From: CAZWFW01 sp964633445
GTDB lineage: Archaea; Undinarchaeota; CAZWFW01
Reading direction: 5' to 3'
Length of the DNA stretch: 22,172 bases
Assembly (NCBI GenBank): GCA_964633445.1
Contig: CAZWFW010000014.1
Span: 1 to 22,172 of the forward strand
Each line of letters starts with the position of its first letter. Position 1 is the stretch's first letter. The translations under genes and the position numbers were made by a program. A model generated the notes under the pieces. It worked only from the letters and a program-made list of their open reading frames with translations, did no database searches and was not told where the DNA came from. Positions 1 to 7,255 of the stretch are shown one piece after another.

Positions 1-33
1 GTAAGAACCTTTAGCTTTCGTTGAGGTTACCAT
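1..33 (-). CDS. Start of a gene running off the left edge (unidentified)
   Basis: An ATG at 33-31 opens a minus-strand frame that stays open to the window edge and begins MVTSTKAKGSY. An in-frame stop lies a few codons upstream, so ATG is the likely start. It sits 59 bp downstream of the Kae1 stop on the same strand and could be the next gene of that operon. In some archaea ribosomal protein S27ae lies beside Kae1, and a short basic N-terminus would fit, but eleven residues cannot identify a family. No convincing Shine-Dalgarno sequence is seen. Confidence 0.3.
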   Translation of the reverse strand, partial: MVTSTKAKGSY

Positions 34-92
34 GCTAAAGTTTTCTTGGCAGATTTCCTGTTAATAAAAAAAGCTTGCGTATCCCAACCATA

Positions 93-1067
93 TCATATGT
101 TCCACCTAACCTCAACTTCATCAATTCTCCATCTCTGCCTTATCTTAGTTTCGCCTATTTTTTGCCTGTAACCAGCCTTGTATTGTAGATATCCTAGAAC
201 AGCAATCATTGCCCCATTATCACAGAGATATTCATCTTTTGGCACATAAAATTTTATTCCTCTATCCTCACACATTATCCTTAGTATCTCTTTTAAGCGA
301 TTGTTGACCCCGACCCCACCGCAGAGCAAAACCTCCTGCTTATTGCAGTGGGCAACAGCTCTTTCAGTAACCTCAGTAAGCATTGAAAAAGCTACTTCCT
401 GAAAGGAAAATGCCACATCCTCGATTTTATTATTTTTGGCTAGGTTCAAGGATTTAGTGACTATACCAGAAAAAGAAACGTCCATTCCCTTAACGGTATA
501 TGGTATGTCAAGCAGTTTCCTTCCTTTCTTAGCAAGTTTCTCTATTATCGGCCCTCCAGGATATCCTAATCCAAGCTCCCTTGCAAGCTTATCCAAAGCA
601 TTACCGATACCTATATCCATGGTTTCTCCGAGAATTCTATATTTTCCTTTTTCAAGTGTGAGAATCTGAGTATTCCCGCCAGAAACGTAAAGAACTACGG
701 GATTCTTGCAATTCTCCGTAAATCTCCCAATTTCTATGTGAGCTAAGCAATGATTAACGCCTAGAATCTCCTTATCGTAATACAAAGCTAGTGCCCTAGC
801 AGCCGTTGCAGCAACTCTTAAGCAAGGACCTAATCCAGGCCCCTGGGAAAATACTATCAAATCAACATCCTCAATACTTACGCTTGCATTTTCAAAAGCC
901 TCTCTTAATGCCTGCTTTATATTGTTTGCGTGATGCTGGCTCGCTTCCCTTGGATGTATACCTTCCCTTGCCTTATATACCTTTCTAACATTAGCGGCAA
1001 TTTCTTTATCCTTCAAAATGCCTATACCGAGCGTGTGTGCGGTAGCTTCAATACCAAGAACAATCAT
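93..1067 (-). CDS. kae1: tRNA N6-threonylcarbamoyladenosine transferase Kae1/TsaD
   Basis: Kae1 is the catalytic subunit of the KEOPS complex. It transfers threonylcarbamoyl from threonylcarbamoyl-AMP to A37 of ANN-decoding tRNAs in the cytoplasm. The 324-residue protein has the family's ASKHA fold markers: an N-terminal GIEATAHTLGIG loop, the metal-binding histidines H106 and H110 in NHCLAHIEI, the YVSGGNTQIL loop near 127-136, GNALDKLAREL near 155-165, and a C-terminal CGGVGVNN and CDNGAM pair that completes the nucleotide and metal site. The length is that of a stand-alone Kae1; no Bud32 kinase is fused to the C-terminus, unlike in Methanocaldococcus and some other euryarchaea, so Bud32 must be elsewhere. 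The start overlaps the stop of the upstream translin-like gene by 4 bp (ATGA), so the two are probably co-translated. Confidence 0.96.
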   Translation of the reverse strand: MIVLGIEATAHTLGIGILKDKEIAANVRKVYKAREGIHPREASQHHANNIKQALREAFENASVSIEDVDLIVFSQGPGLGPCLRVAATAARALALYYDKEILGVNHCLAHIEIGRFTENCKNPVVLYVSGGNTQILTLEKGKYRILGETMDIGIGNALDKLARELGLGYPGGPIIEKLAKKGRKLLDIPYTVKGMDVSFSGIVTKSLNLAKNNKIEDVAFSFQEVAFSMLTEVTERAVAHCNKQEVLLCGGVGVNNRLKEILRIMCEDRGIKFYVPKDEYLCDNGAMIAVLGYLQYKAGYRQKIGETKIRQRWRIDEVEVRWNI

Positions 1068-1627
1068 TCTCTTAGCTTAATTTCAAGCATTATGTTCTCA
1101 ACTTTATCAAGATTCCACCTAAACATATCAACCTTTTTCCTCAAGTATCCCTCTCTTATGTCAAGCTGAATAAGCAAGCTATAAATGTTGTTCAAAAATT
1201 CTCTTATCTCAAAAATTTCATCAATTTTATTATTTATAACAGCATTTACACTACGCCTAAGCAACTCTCCAGACAGATCGCAGATACCCGCAATGAAACT
1301 CTCCCATGGTACATCCTTAAATTCGGGAAGTTTTCTCAATTTAATAAATGTGTAGTAGGATTTGGCCTCAACATACTCCTGCAGCACATTATTACAAAAA
1401 TCTGAATAAAGCAACTTAGGCTCCTTTTCAGCAACTTCCTTAAATTCACTAACCTTTTTCTCCATTTTCCCGAGCAACACCTCAGCCTCACGCAAGTTTC
1501 CTCTATGTAATGCATAGATCACCTTTTTTGAAAGAGACAAAATATCCCTGCTTATTTTAATAAGCTTATCTTTCAAAGCATAATAATTTTCAATAACCTT
1601 TCTCAGCTCCTCAAAATTCTCCATCAT
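1064..1627 (-). CDS. Translin-family RNA-binding protein (COG2178)
   Basis: This 187-residue, almost wholly alpha-helical, charged protein resembles the archaeal translin homologues. Visible family features are the N-terminal helix around LKDKLIKISRDILSLSKKVIYALHRG, the middle segment NNVLQEYVEAKSYYTF, the DVPWESFIAGICDLSGELLRR helix, and a final helix with REGYLRKKVDMFRWNLDKVE. Translins assemble into octameric shells that bind single-stranded RNA or DNA, and the C3PO relatives cut RNA; the archaeal role is not settled. It is the first gene of a two-gene operon with Kae1 (4-bp ATGA overlap), which suggests a link to tRNA processing or modification. Two ATGs, at 1627 and 1624, are possible starts. 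It is divergent from guaAB across a 33-bp A+T-rich spacer. Confidence 0.85.
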   Translation of the reverse strand: MMENFEELRKVIENYYALKDKLIKISRDILSLSKKVIYALHRGNLREAEVLLGKMEKKVSEFKEVAEKEPKLLYSDFCNNVLQEYVEAKSYYTFIKLRKLPEFKDVPWESFIAGICDLSGELLRRSVNAVINNKIDEIFEIREFLNNIYSLLIQLDIREGYLRKKVDMFRWNLDKVENIMLEIKLRE

Positions 1628-1636
1628 AATATATAT

Positions 1637-1644
1637 TTTATAAA
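1637..1644 (+). promoter_or_regulatory. TATA box for guaAB (leaderless)
   Basis: TTTATAAA lies in the A+T-rich spacer between the divergent translin and GMP synthase genes. Counting about 25 bp from the box puts transcription start at the ATG pair at 1661/1664, so the mRNA is probably leaderless. The box is nearly palindromic and may also serve the minus strand. Confidence 0.5.
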
Positions 1645-1660
1645 TTGTTAATATTTGCTA

Positions 1661-2578
1661 ATGATGAATCCAGAGGAATTTGTGAAGAAAACTATTGAAG
1701 ACATTAAGAGGAATGTAAAGGGGAAGGCAATTATAGCTTGTTCTGGTGGTGTTGACTCAACAACATCCGCAGTTATTGCAAGGAAAGCTTTAGGTGACAA
1801 ACTGATTTGTGTTTTCATTGATACAGGATTTCTTAGAGAAGGGGAAAGAGAAAATGTTGAAAATTTACTTAGGAATTATGGGCTTAACCCGACGGTAATT
1901 GATGCAAGTGAAAGGTTTATTAATGAGTTAAGCAAAGCTGAGGACGCTGAGGGGAAGAGAAAGATTTTTGCAAGAGTTTACTGGGAGGTGCTTGAAGAGG
2001 TTGCAAAAAAGGAGGATGTTGATTGGCTAATTTCAGGCACAATAGCACCTGATTGGATCGAGACAGAGGGGGGAATAAAGTCGCATCATAACATAACGTT
2101 GCCCAAGGGTTTAAAGCTTAAAATCTATGAACCATTGCGGGATTTGTATAAGGATGAAGTTAGGGAAATAGCGAGATATCTTAGATTAAAGGAAATTGCT
2201 GAAAAGATGCCTTTTCCCGGACCTGGCTTGGCAATAAGGATTGTTGGAAAAATCGATAAAGAAAAAATAGAAATTGTAAGAAAGGCAAACAAAATTGTTG
2301 AGGAAGAAGTTGCAAAAGCTAATTTAAAAGTTTGGCAAGCTTTTGCGGTTTTATTGCCAATAAAAACTGTAGGTGTTGTTGGAGATGAGAGAATATACGG
2401 TTATACCATAGCGGTAAGAATTGTTGAGTCAAGAGACGCTATGACTGCGAATTTTGCGAAGGTTGATTGGGAATTATTAGCAAAAATTGCGAATAGGATA
2501 ACTAGTGAGATTTCGAAGGTTAACAGGGTGCTCTACGACATAACAAATAAGCCTCCTGCATGTATTGAGTATGAGTAG
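1661..2578 (+). CDS. guaAB: GMP synthase subunit B (ATP pyrophosphatase)
   Basis: This subunit adenylates XMP and aminates it to GMP with ammonia from the glutaminase subunit, the last step of GMP synthesis. The PP-loop SGGVDS is at about residues 28-33. The family's C-terminal dimerisation domain follows, with PFPGPGLAIRI, the DAMTANFAKVDWELL stretch and the near-terminal NKPPACIEYE. At 305 residues the length is right for the archaeal stand-alone subunit. A frame opens at a TTG at 1655, but ATG 1661 (or 1664, giving MNPEEFVKK) fits better because the TATA box predicts transcription starting there. The glutaminase gene follows after 8 bp, so the two halves of the enzyme form one operon. Most bacteria have them fused; the split is an archaeal trait. 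Confidence 0.96.
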   Translation: MMNPEEFVKKTIEDIKRNVKGKAIIACSGGVDSTTSAVIARKALGDKLICVFIDTGFLREGERENVENLLRNYGLNPTVIDASERFINELSKAEDAEGKRKIFARVYWEVLEEVAKKEDVDWLISGTIAPDWIETEGGIKSHHNITLPKGLKLKIYEPLRDLYKDEVREIARYLRLKEIAEKMPFPGPGLAIRIVGKIDKEKIEIVRKANKIVEEEVAKANLKVWQAFAVLLPIKTVGVVGDERIYGYTIAVRIVESRDAMTANFAKVDWELLAKIANRITSEISKVNRVLYDITNKPPACIEYE

Positions 2579-2586
2579 CTCAGAAA

Positions 2587-3168
2587 ATGAGGATTGTTAT
2601 TATTAAAAATAGAGGGCAGTACAATCACTTAATTTGGCGTTGTCTGAGGGAGCTCAATGTTAATGCCGATCTTCTAGATAATAAAGTGAATCCTGAGGAT
2701 GTGGATGCTAACGGTATAATCATTTCGGGAGGTCCTTATTCTGTTTACGAAGCGATTGACGACTTCAAAAAAATGGGAAACTGCAGAAAAATAGTTGAGT
2801 GTGCATATGAAAATGAAATACCTTTGTTGGGGATTTGCTTGGGTTTGCAAACGATAGCTTATATATTTGGAGGTAGGGTGGGAAAAGGTAAAAAAGCTGA
2901 ATACGGAGAAACCACGGTTTACATAGAAAATGAGGATGAAATACTAAGAGGATTTGGTAGTAAGATAATGGTCTGGGCTTCTCATAAGGATGAGGTTAAA
3001 GATATGCCCAAAGGTTTTGAAAGGCTTGCATACTCAGATATTTGCGAGGTGGAGGCTATAAAACATAAAATTAAACCAATTTATGGCGTGCAGTGGCATC
3101 CGGAAGTTTCTCACACCGAAAAAGGTAGGGAGTTGTTTATGAACTTTATCAAGGTTTGCAGAAGCTAA
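2587..3168 (+). CDS. guaAA: GMP synthase subunit A (glutamine amidotransferase)
   Basis: A class I glutamine amidotransferase of 193 residues that supplies ammonia to GuaAB. The catalytic triad is visible: C84 in the nucleophile elbow GICLG, and H171 with E173 in QWHPEVSHT. The oxyanion strand SGGPYSVYE is at about 47-55. In M. jannaschii-type two-subunit enzymes the A and B proteins associate only when XMP and ATP are bound; that is family knowledge, not seen here. The gene starts 8 bp after the guaAB stop. Its TAA overlaps the stop codon of the convergent prepilin peptidase gene, so there is no spacer between the two transcription units. Confidence 0.95.
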   Translation: MRIVIIKNRGQYNHLIWRCLRELNVNADLLDNKVNPEDVDANGIIISGGPYSVYEAIDDFKKMGNCRKIVECAYENEIPLLGICLGLQTIAYIFGGRVGKGKKAEYGETTVYIENEDEILRGFGSKIMVWASHKDEVKDMPKGFERLAYSDICEVEAIKHKIKPIYGVQWHPEVSHTEKGRELFMNFIKVCRS

Positions 3169-4118
3169 AGACTTATCAGGAATGTAAATACATCACCAAA
3201 AACAATTGTAAGAATTATGGCGAGTAGAAAGGAGGGGACAAAAGGCATTCCCCACTTTATTTTAATCCTGTTCTCGAGCTTTCCTTCCTTAACAAATTTT
3301 TTAAGCTTTTCGATATCCTCTTTTCTTAAGCCAAGCCTCATCTTTACGCTAGCGATGACTTTCCCGTTTTTCGGTAAAATGTGTGAGGGATACCTCCTTA
3401 TTTTGCCGTCAACTTCTACAATATTCTCTGCAGGCAAGTCATACTCTTGCAAATCAGTTATTTTTATTGTTTTAACCAAATACCTCCTTTCGATTATTCT
3501 AGCAAGTTTTAGGAAAATGTAGAGCGGTGTTATTAGGCATGTGAAAATAATCGGGGTTAAGAAAAGATATATGCTTACCCGATAGTGAAGAGAAAGGAAA
3601 AAGATGAATGATAGAAGAAAAAGGGATAAGCAAATAATAAAGATGAGCTCATGCTGATTCTTATTTACTTCCTTTCCTAGATACTTTAAAACCCCTTTAT
3701 GCTTAAAGCTTAGAAAAAAGACATAAAAAATTGTGTAAATTAGAGCGCCAATCATGAGGTTTGTGAATAACGTTATCCACAGAGGCCAAAATGCTTCAAA
3801 ATTTTTTATTGATATCTGACTGTAAAAACTCAGTAGCAAACCATAACCCACGAGAATTTTAGCATCGGCCCCTCCCCATTGTCCTGTAAAAAATAGGATC
3901 ATTCCGATTGCAAAGAATATGCCTGCTGTCAGTAACGCTTCCTTTAAAAAAATAATATCTTTAGATTGATAGTAATAAAGCAGAACTAAAAAAAGACCTA
4001 AAAATATCATGCCGACGGATATTTTATCTGGAACTTCTCTTTTCTTAAAATCACAATAGCTAGCTAGAATACATAGTAGAACTGCGAAAGTAGAACTTAA
4101 TACAGGTATGCTTAGCAT
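3165..4118 (-). CDS. Archaeal A24 prepilin/prearchaellin peptidase
   Basis: A polytopic membrane aspartic protease expected to cut the class III signal peptides of archaellins or pilins at the cytoplasmic face. The two catalytic aspartates are D23, just after the first membrane helix (YCDFKKREVPD), and D85 in GGADAK, the archaeal form of GxGD. About six hydrophobic segments lie between residues 1 and 215. A soluble region follows (about 220-290, with LRKEDIEKLKKFVKEGK), then KWGMPFVPSFLLAIILT, matching the archaeal C-terminal domain found in larger PibD/EppA-like enzymes. The 317-residue length fits that two-part class rather than the short FlaK type. No pilin or archaellin gene is near, so substrates are encoded elsewhere. 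The gene is convergent with guaAA and shares overlapping stop codons with it. Confidence 0.88.
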   Translation of the reverse strand: MLSIPVLSSTFAVLLCILASYCDFKKREVPDKISVGMIFLGLFLVLLYYYQSKDIIFLKEALLTAGIFFAIGMILFFTGQWGGADAKILVGYGLLLSFYSQISIKNFEAFWPLWITLFTNLMIGALIYTIFYVFFLSFKHKGVLKYLGKEVNKNQHELIFIICLSLFLLSFIFFLSLHYRVSIYLFLTPIIFTCLITPLYIFLKLARIIERRYLVKTIKITDLQEYDLPAENIVEVDGKIRRYPSHILPKNGKVIASVKMRLGLRKEDIEKLKKFVKEGKLENRIKIKWGMPFVPSFLLAIILTIVFGDVFTFLISL

Positions 4119-4368
4119 AATAACATTGATGTTTGTAGAACTAAAAAATATTATTTACATAATTTTTTAGTTTTCCTCAGTTATCTTGGAGTAAAAATAG
4201 AAAATATTTAAGATTTAGCAATAAGAGCTGAAATATTAGTATTTTTTCCGAAATTATCTTTTTAGCATCCTTTATAAATTAAGGAAGAAAGACATACCTT
4301 ATAACAAACATAGCTTTATAATACATACCTCTGTGATGAAGTTCCATTACATGCTAGCGAAAAATTCT

Positions 4369-4376
4369 TATATAAG
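4369..4376 (+). promoter_or_regulatory. TATA box and leader of the histone gene
   Basis: TTATATAA at 4369-4376, preceded by an A-rich BRE-like stretch (CGAAAAATTC), is the strongest promoter-like sequence in the 4119-4421 spacer. Transcription should begin near 4396-4400. The short leader contains AGGTGG (4411-4416), a good Shine-Dalgarno sequence 5 nt before ATG 4422. Other A+T-rich boxes lie near 4270 and 4310 but are less well placed. I see no gene in this spacer. Confidence 0.6.
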
Positions 4377-4421
4377 TTTACTCTTTAAGATGTTAAGTCA
4401 AATAACATATAGGTGGTTGGT

Positions 4422-4628
4422 ATGGCTGAGTTGCCCCTTGCCCCAGTTGAGAGACTCATCAAGAAGGCTGGTGCAGAGAGAGTTTCTGAAGCGGCAAAGG
4501 AAAAGCTAAGAGAATTAATGGAGGACTATGCAAAGAAAGTTGCCAAGAAAGCAAACGAATTAGCGAAGCACGCTGGTAGAAAGACTGTTAAAGCTGAGGA
4601 TATTAAGCTTGCTGCTGAAACTTTATAG
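4422..4628 (+). CDS. Archaeal histone (HMf-like, single histone fold)
   Basis: A 68-residue protein that is one complete histone fold, as in HMfA/B: LPLAPVERLIKKAGAERVS (helix 1 and loop), the long central helix from about 20 to 48 (AAKEKLRELMEDYAKKVAKK) and a C-terminal RKTVKAEDIKLAAETL. It wraps DNA as dimers that can stack into longer filaments. A frame is open from a GTG at 4413, but that codon is part of the Shine-Dalgarno AGGTGG, so ATG 4422 (MAELPLAP) is the start. Strong TATA and ribosome-binding signals fit high expression. The last 26 bp overlap the 3' end of the convergent DUF123 gene. Confidence 0.97.
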   Translation: MAELPLAPVERLIKKAGAERVSEAAKEKLRELMEDYAKKVAKKANELAKHAGRKTVKAEDIKLAAETL

Positions 4629-5058
4629 CTTTCTCCTTCTCATTATTTTTTATTTTTATTTCTGAGAATCCTAGCCTTTTAGCTAATTTTAGAAAATTGT
4701 CTATTGTTTTAAGATAAAACAAGTGAGAAATACATCTGCAGTCGCTACATCCAATATTCTTTACAGGTGTTGAAATTTTTAGAAGTTCGCCTGCAACCTT
4801 ACATTCTTCTTTCTCGTTCGACTTTTTTACGAAAATTGATATAATTTCGGAATACGGGAGAATGTAGTCAATATGCCAAAATTTCTTCTCCGTTTTTCCC
4901 AATGAACTGTTTATATGCCTTAATATTCTTTTTTCCAAATTTTTCATAGCTGATCCTACGTAAATATAGAGTCCCTTCCTAAACGTAACTCTACCGAGCT
5001 TACCTACGCGAATTTTAGCATCATCTTTGATTTTAAAAAGCAGAATATATGAAGTCAT
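4603..5058 (-). CDS. GIY-YIG-like DUF123 protein (COG1833)
   Basis: A 151-residue member of the DUF123 group, which carries a GIY-YIG nuclease-like core. The YILLFKI strand is followed by KIRVGKLG, then GLYIYVGSA (residues 29-37, the GIY-YIG equivalent), basic residues around R44 and H48, and the family's cysteine-rich tail with CKVAGELL...GCSDCRCISHLFYL. The biochemical role of the family is not established; related domains cut DNA. The N-terminus looks complete, but the right end of the IS607 element reaches to within a few bases of the start codon (5058-5056). The native promoter has therefore probably been displaced. The 3' end overlaps the histone gene by 26 bp. Confidence 0.82.
   Translation of the reverse strand: MTSYILLFKIKDDAKIRVGKLGRVTFRKGLYIYVGSAMKNLEKRILRHINSSLGKTEKKFWHIDYILPYSEIISIFVKKSNEKEECKVAGELLKISTPVKNIGCSDCRCISHLFYLKTIDNFLKLAKRLGFSEIKIKNNEKEKAIKFQQQA
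4646..4661 (+). terminator. T-rich terminator after the histone gene
   Basis: Just after the histone stop the plus strand carries runs of five to six T broken by single A residues. Archaeal RNA polymerase stops at such tracts without needing a hairpin. The tract lies inside the coding region of the convergent DUF123 gene, so it could equally reflect Lys/Asn-rich codons there. Confidence 0.35.
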
Positions 5059-5103
5059 CTCAGAAGCGGGGTACTCATCATTACTCAGAGCTCAATACCT
5101 TCA

Positions 5104-6339
5104 TCATTTAAATTTATTTTTCCTTTTAAGTTTATAAACGAACTGCCGTTCTGACTCTCCTTTCATAACTTTTGATGCATGTATAGCGGAGAGCCTTCCC
5201 GTCTCAGGGTTCATAGATGGGCTTTCGGGGGGAACGGAACTCCCCACATATATCTTTAAAGATTTTGAACCTCTCAACCTAATATTCCAGCTACCGACTA
5301 CGTCTCTATCGCAATCAAACCGCATTCACATTTTAACAGCCTCAGCCCATTCAGGCTTAATTTTCTCCCACATATCGGGCAGAGGCTTGAGGTTTTGTGA
5401 GGATTAACGTAAATAGCTTCAATACCATTCAGCTTAGCCTTATACTCTAATATCTGCTGAAATTTTCCAAAGCTCCACCTATGCAATCTTCCGTTTAATT
5501 CTTTCGAGTAATTTATCCTCTTTCTAATTTCTTTGAGGTTTTCTAAGGCTATTGCTGAATTCGTTTTTAACGCAACTTCAACAATCTTGTTAGCAACCTT
5601 ATGATAAATGTCCAGAACTCTGTTTCTTTCCCTATCACGGTATTTTGCTAAAACCTTAGCTTTAACTCTTCCGCACCTTATCTTACTCTGAATTTTTCTT
5701 CTTTTTAAGAAGTAAGCCGTTCTAATTACTCGCTCTTTTGTTTCAAACATTATAAAACCATGACTAGTTGCAGTTGTAACGTTGTTCTCGTTTACATCAA
5801 CTCCTATGACTTCTCTATAATCTCTAATCTCAACACTCTTCGAGAATACCACGTTTAGGTAAATTTTGTCATCCCTCTTAACCAACCAAGCTTGTCCAAT
5901 CTTCCAATCCCTAAACTTCTCATGATATTCTCCGTGCAAAACTTTAAACCCAATTCTCCCATTAGGTGTAGAGATTCTAACAACCCAATTCTCTAAATCA
6001 AGCTTAAACAAGTGATCATCGAGCATAATTACATCTTTCTTAAACATGGGTTTGTCAGATTTAGCCTTACCCTTCCTTTTAAGCTTTCCGAACGCTTTGT
6101 AGATAGAGCATGCCATTTGACATGCTGTAAATGTAATGAGATTGCAAAAGATATTTCTGCCTTAACTCGTGATATTTCTCTGCTTTTAATCTTTTGAAGG
6201 ATGTGATTCCTTTAGAATGAGCATAATCAAGTAGCTCGCTAACTATTCTCTTATACATTTCAAACAAGCTTTCATCCACTTCTCCGTTAAGTTTAAACCT
6301 TGCAGTAAGTTTAACAGTCTCTAATCGCTTGCTTGACAC
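5104..6339 (-). pseudogene. tnpB: TnpB RNA-guided nuclease, two frameshifts
   Basis: Joined across frames this is a normal TnpB of about 410 codons. The first piece (6339 to about 6118) holds the N-terminal beta-barrel start, VKLTARFKL, up to SHYIYS. The second (about 6116 to 5298) holds KVLHGEYHEKFRDWKIGQAW, the first RuvC aspartate in IGVDVNENN, the glutamate in ALENLKEIRKRI and the zinc knuckle CPICGR...CECG. The third (5325-5104) holds the last RuvC aspartate in DRDVVGSWNI and GSSVPPESPS. The break near 6118 looks like a 2-nt loss in a GCGC-like spot; the one near 5325 looks like a lost T in a T run. The second break cuts off the last catalytic aspartate, so the nuclease should be dead unless read by frameshifting. 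GTG 6339, behind AGGTGG, is the likely start; an ATG at 6393 lies deeper in tnpA. Confidence 0.85.
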
Positions 6340-6919
6340 TTTCCACCACCTTCTTCTTTTTATGTGATCGCATTCCGTACAATCTACCAACAAATGAAGT
6401 TACGATGGCAATTAAGTCTTCAATTAACTCCTGCTGTAAATCTTTAGGCTCTTCTCCAAAGACTACTTCAATCCTAACTCCATGCGAATTAAAGAACTCT
6501 TCTAAATACTTGAACCCAAATCTCGTAAGTCTATCCTTGTAGCTTATTATTACAACATCAACCTTTCCGTTTACAACATATTCAAACAGCTTTTTCAACC
6601 CTTTTCGCTTTTCATTTAATCCGGAGGCTACATCTGTTAGAATATCAACAACATTGTATCCTTTAGCTGAGCAATACTGCTTAAGATATTCAACTTGCTT
6701 CTGTAAGTCACTCTTCTGGTCTGAAGAACTTATACGAGCATAGATAACCGCTGTATTAGCGACCTTGCCTTTAAGCAATCTCTTCACTTCGTCCTCTGGA
6801 ATCCTAAACTCTTTGCCAATCCTCATCGCTTTAATTTTGCCCTGCTTAATCCACCTAATTACCGTAACCCTATTTACTCCAAGAATCTCCGCAACTTTCC
6901 CAGTTCTATATAACTTCAT
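6311..6919 (-). CDS. tnpA: IS607-type serine recombinase TnpA
   Basis: The transposase of the element, 202 residues and apparently intact. A MerR-like winged helix-turn-helix comes first (GKVAEILGVNRVTVIRWIKQ, about 7-26, then RIGKEFRIPEDEV). The small serine-recombinase catalytic domain follows, with YARISSSDQ (nucleophile serine near 64-66), DVASGLNEKRKGLKKL, VVIISYKDRLTRFG and a C-terminal LQQELIEDLIAIVTSFVGRLYG helix. This N-terminal DNA-binding order is the reverse of classical resolvases and marks the IS607 family. An open frame begins at a GTG at 6925, but the TATA box at 6946-6954 places transcription start near 6924, so ATG 6919 (MKLYRTG) with almost no leader is preferred. tnpB begins inside its last 30 bp. 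Confidence 0.9.
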   Translation of the reverse strand: MKLYRTGKVAEILGVNRVTVIRWIKQGKIKAMRIGKEFRIPEDEVKRLLKGKVANTAVIYARISSSDQKSDLQKQVEYLKQYCSAKGYNVVDILTDVASGLNEKRKGLKKLFEYVVNGKVDVVIISYKDRLTRFGFKYLEEFFNSHGVRIEVVFGEEPKDLQQELIEDLIAIVTSFVGRLYGMRSHKKKKVVESVKQAIRDC

Positions 6920-6945
6920 TGTCACTTTATAAAACGCAACAAAAG

Positions 6946-6954
6946 TATTTAAAT
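6946..6954 (-). promoter_or_regulatory. TATA box for IS607 tnpA
   Basis: Read on the minus strand the sequence is ATTTAAATA, centred about 26 bp before position 6924, just ahead of ATG 6919. It is the same nonamer as the boxes in the two repeated RNA elements (8131 and 21552). Confidence 0.5.
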
Positions 6955-6960
6955 GTTACA

Positions 6961-7140
6961 ATGCAGCATTATACGTTTCTGCCCCCACCTTAAAGTGTGG
7001 AGATAACCATCCATGCCTCTCCTTAAGGCTGGGTTATATTGATTGCACCACCCAAATCTCTATTGTAAACCAAACTAAACTCTCTACCCCATTAACTTGG
7101 GCAACATGGTAACATCTCTAGATTCTTACTTTCTAGGATA
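6961..7140 (-). other. Non-coding spacer with possible structured RNA remnant
   Basis: No convincing gene lies between tnpA and the coiled-coil gene (6955-7255). On the minus strand several short hairpins follow one another: CTAGA/TCTAG (7116-7134), CCCA/TGGG (about 7087-7100), GCCT/AGGC (about 7014-7028) and CCAC/GTGG (about 6985-7000), the last just before the IS607 left end. A hairpin series ending in a stem near an element boundary recalls the right ends of TnpB elements, so this may be an older end or RNA remnant that IS607 entered. The remaining 7140-7255 shows only short open stretches on the plus strand that I cannot assign. Confidence 0.25.
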
Positions 7141-7255
7141 TCTTAAAACTTAACCATCTTGTTAGGTGTATTAAAATTTGCAGGAATTTCAAAGAAAGAA
7201 TTTACAGAGGCTTATAAGAAATATTAAGAGATATGCTAAAAACCAAAAATAGCTC

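Larger units (their letters stand above)
5059..6960 (-). mobile_element. IS607-family insertion sequence (tnpA intact, tnpB broken)
   Basis: The element carries an IS607-type serine recombinase gene overlapping a tnpB, both on the minus strand, in the order and overlap usual for the family. IS607 elements have no terminal inverted repeats and make no target duplication, so the ends cannot be read exactly. The left end lies upstream of the tnpA promoter (about 6955-6975), and the right end lies between the tnpB stop (5104) and the DUF123 start (5058). The segment 5059-5103, read on the minus strand, repeats a TCTGAG motif twice and probably contains the 3' part of this element's omega-RNA. Coordinates are approximate. 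Confidence 0.75.

Noticed and set aside
4413..4421. GTG at 4413 as the histone start
   Set aside because: The codon is part of the Shine-Dalgarno sequence AGGTGG, and the extra residues MVG are not part of the histone fold.
7141..7252. Short plus-strand open stretch reading VLKFAGISKKEF that could be a gene remnant
   Set aside because: Too short, no start signal, and two frames look equally plausible.
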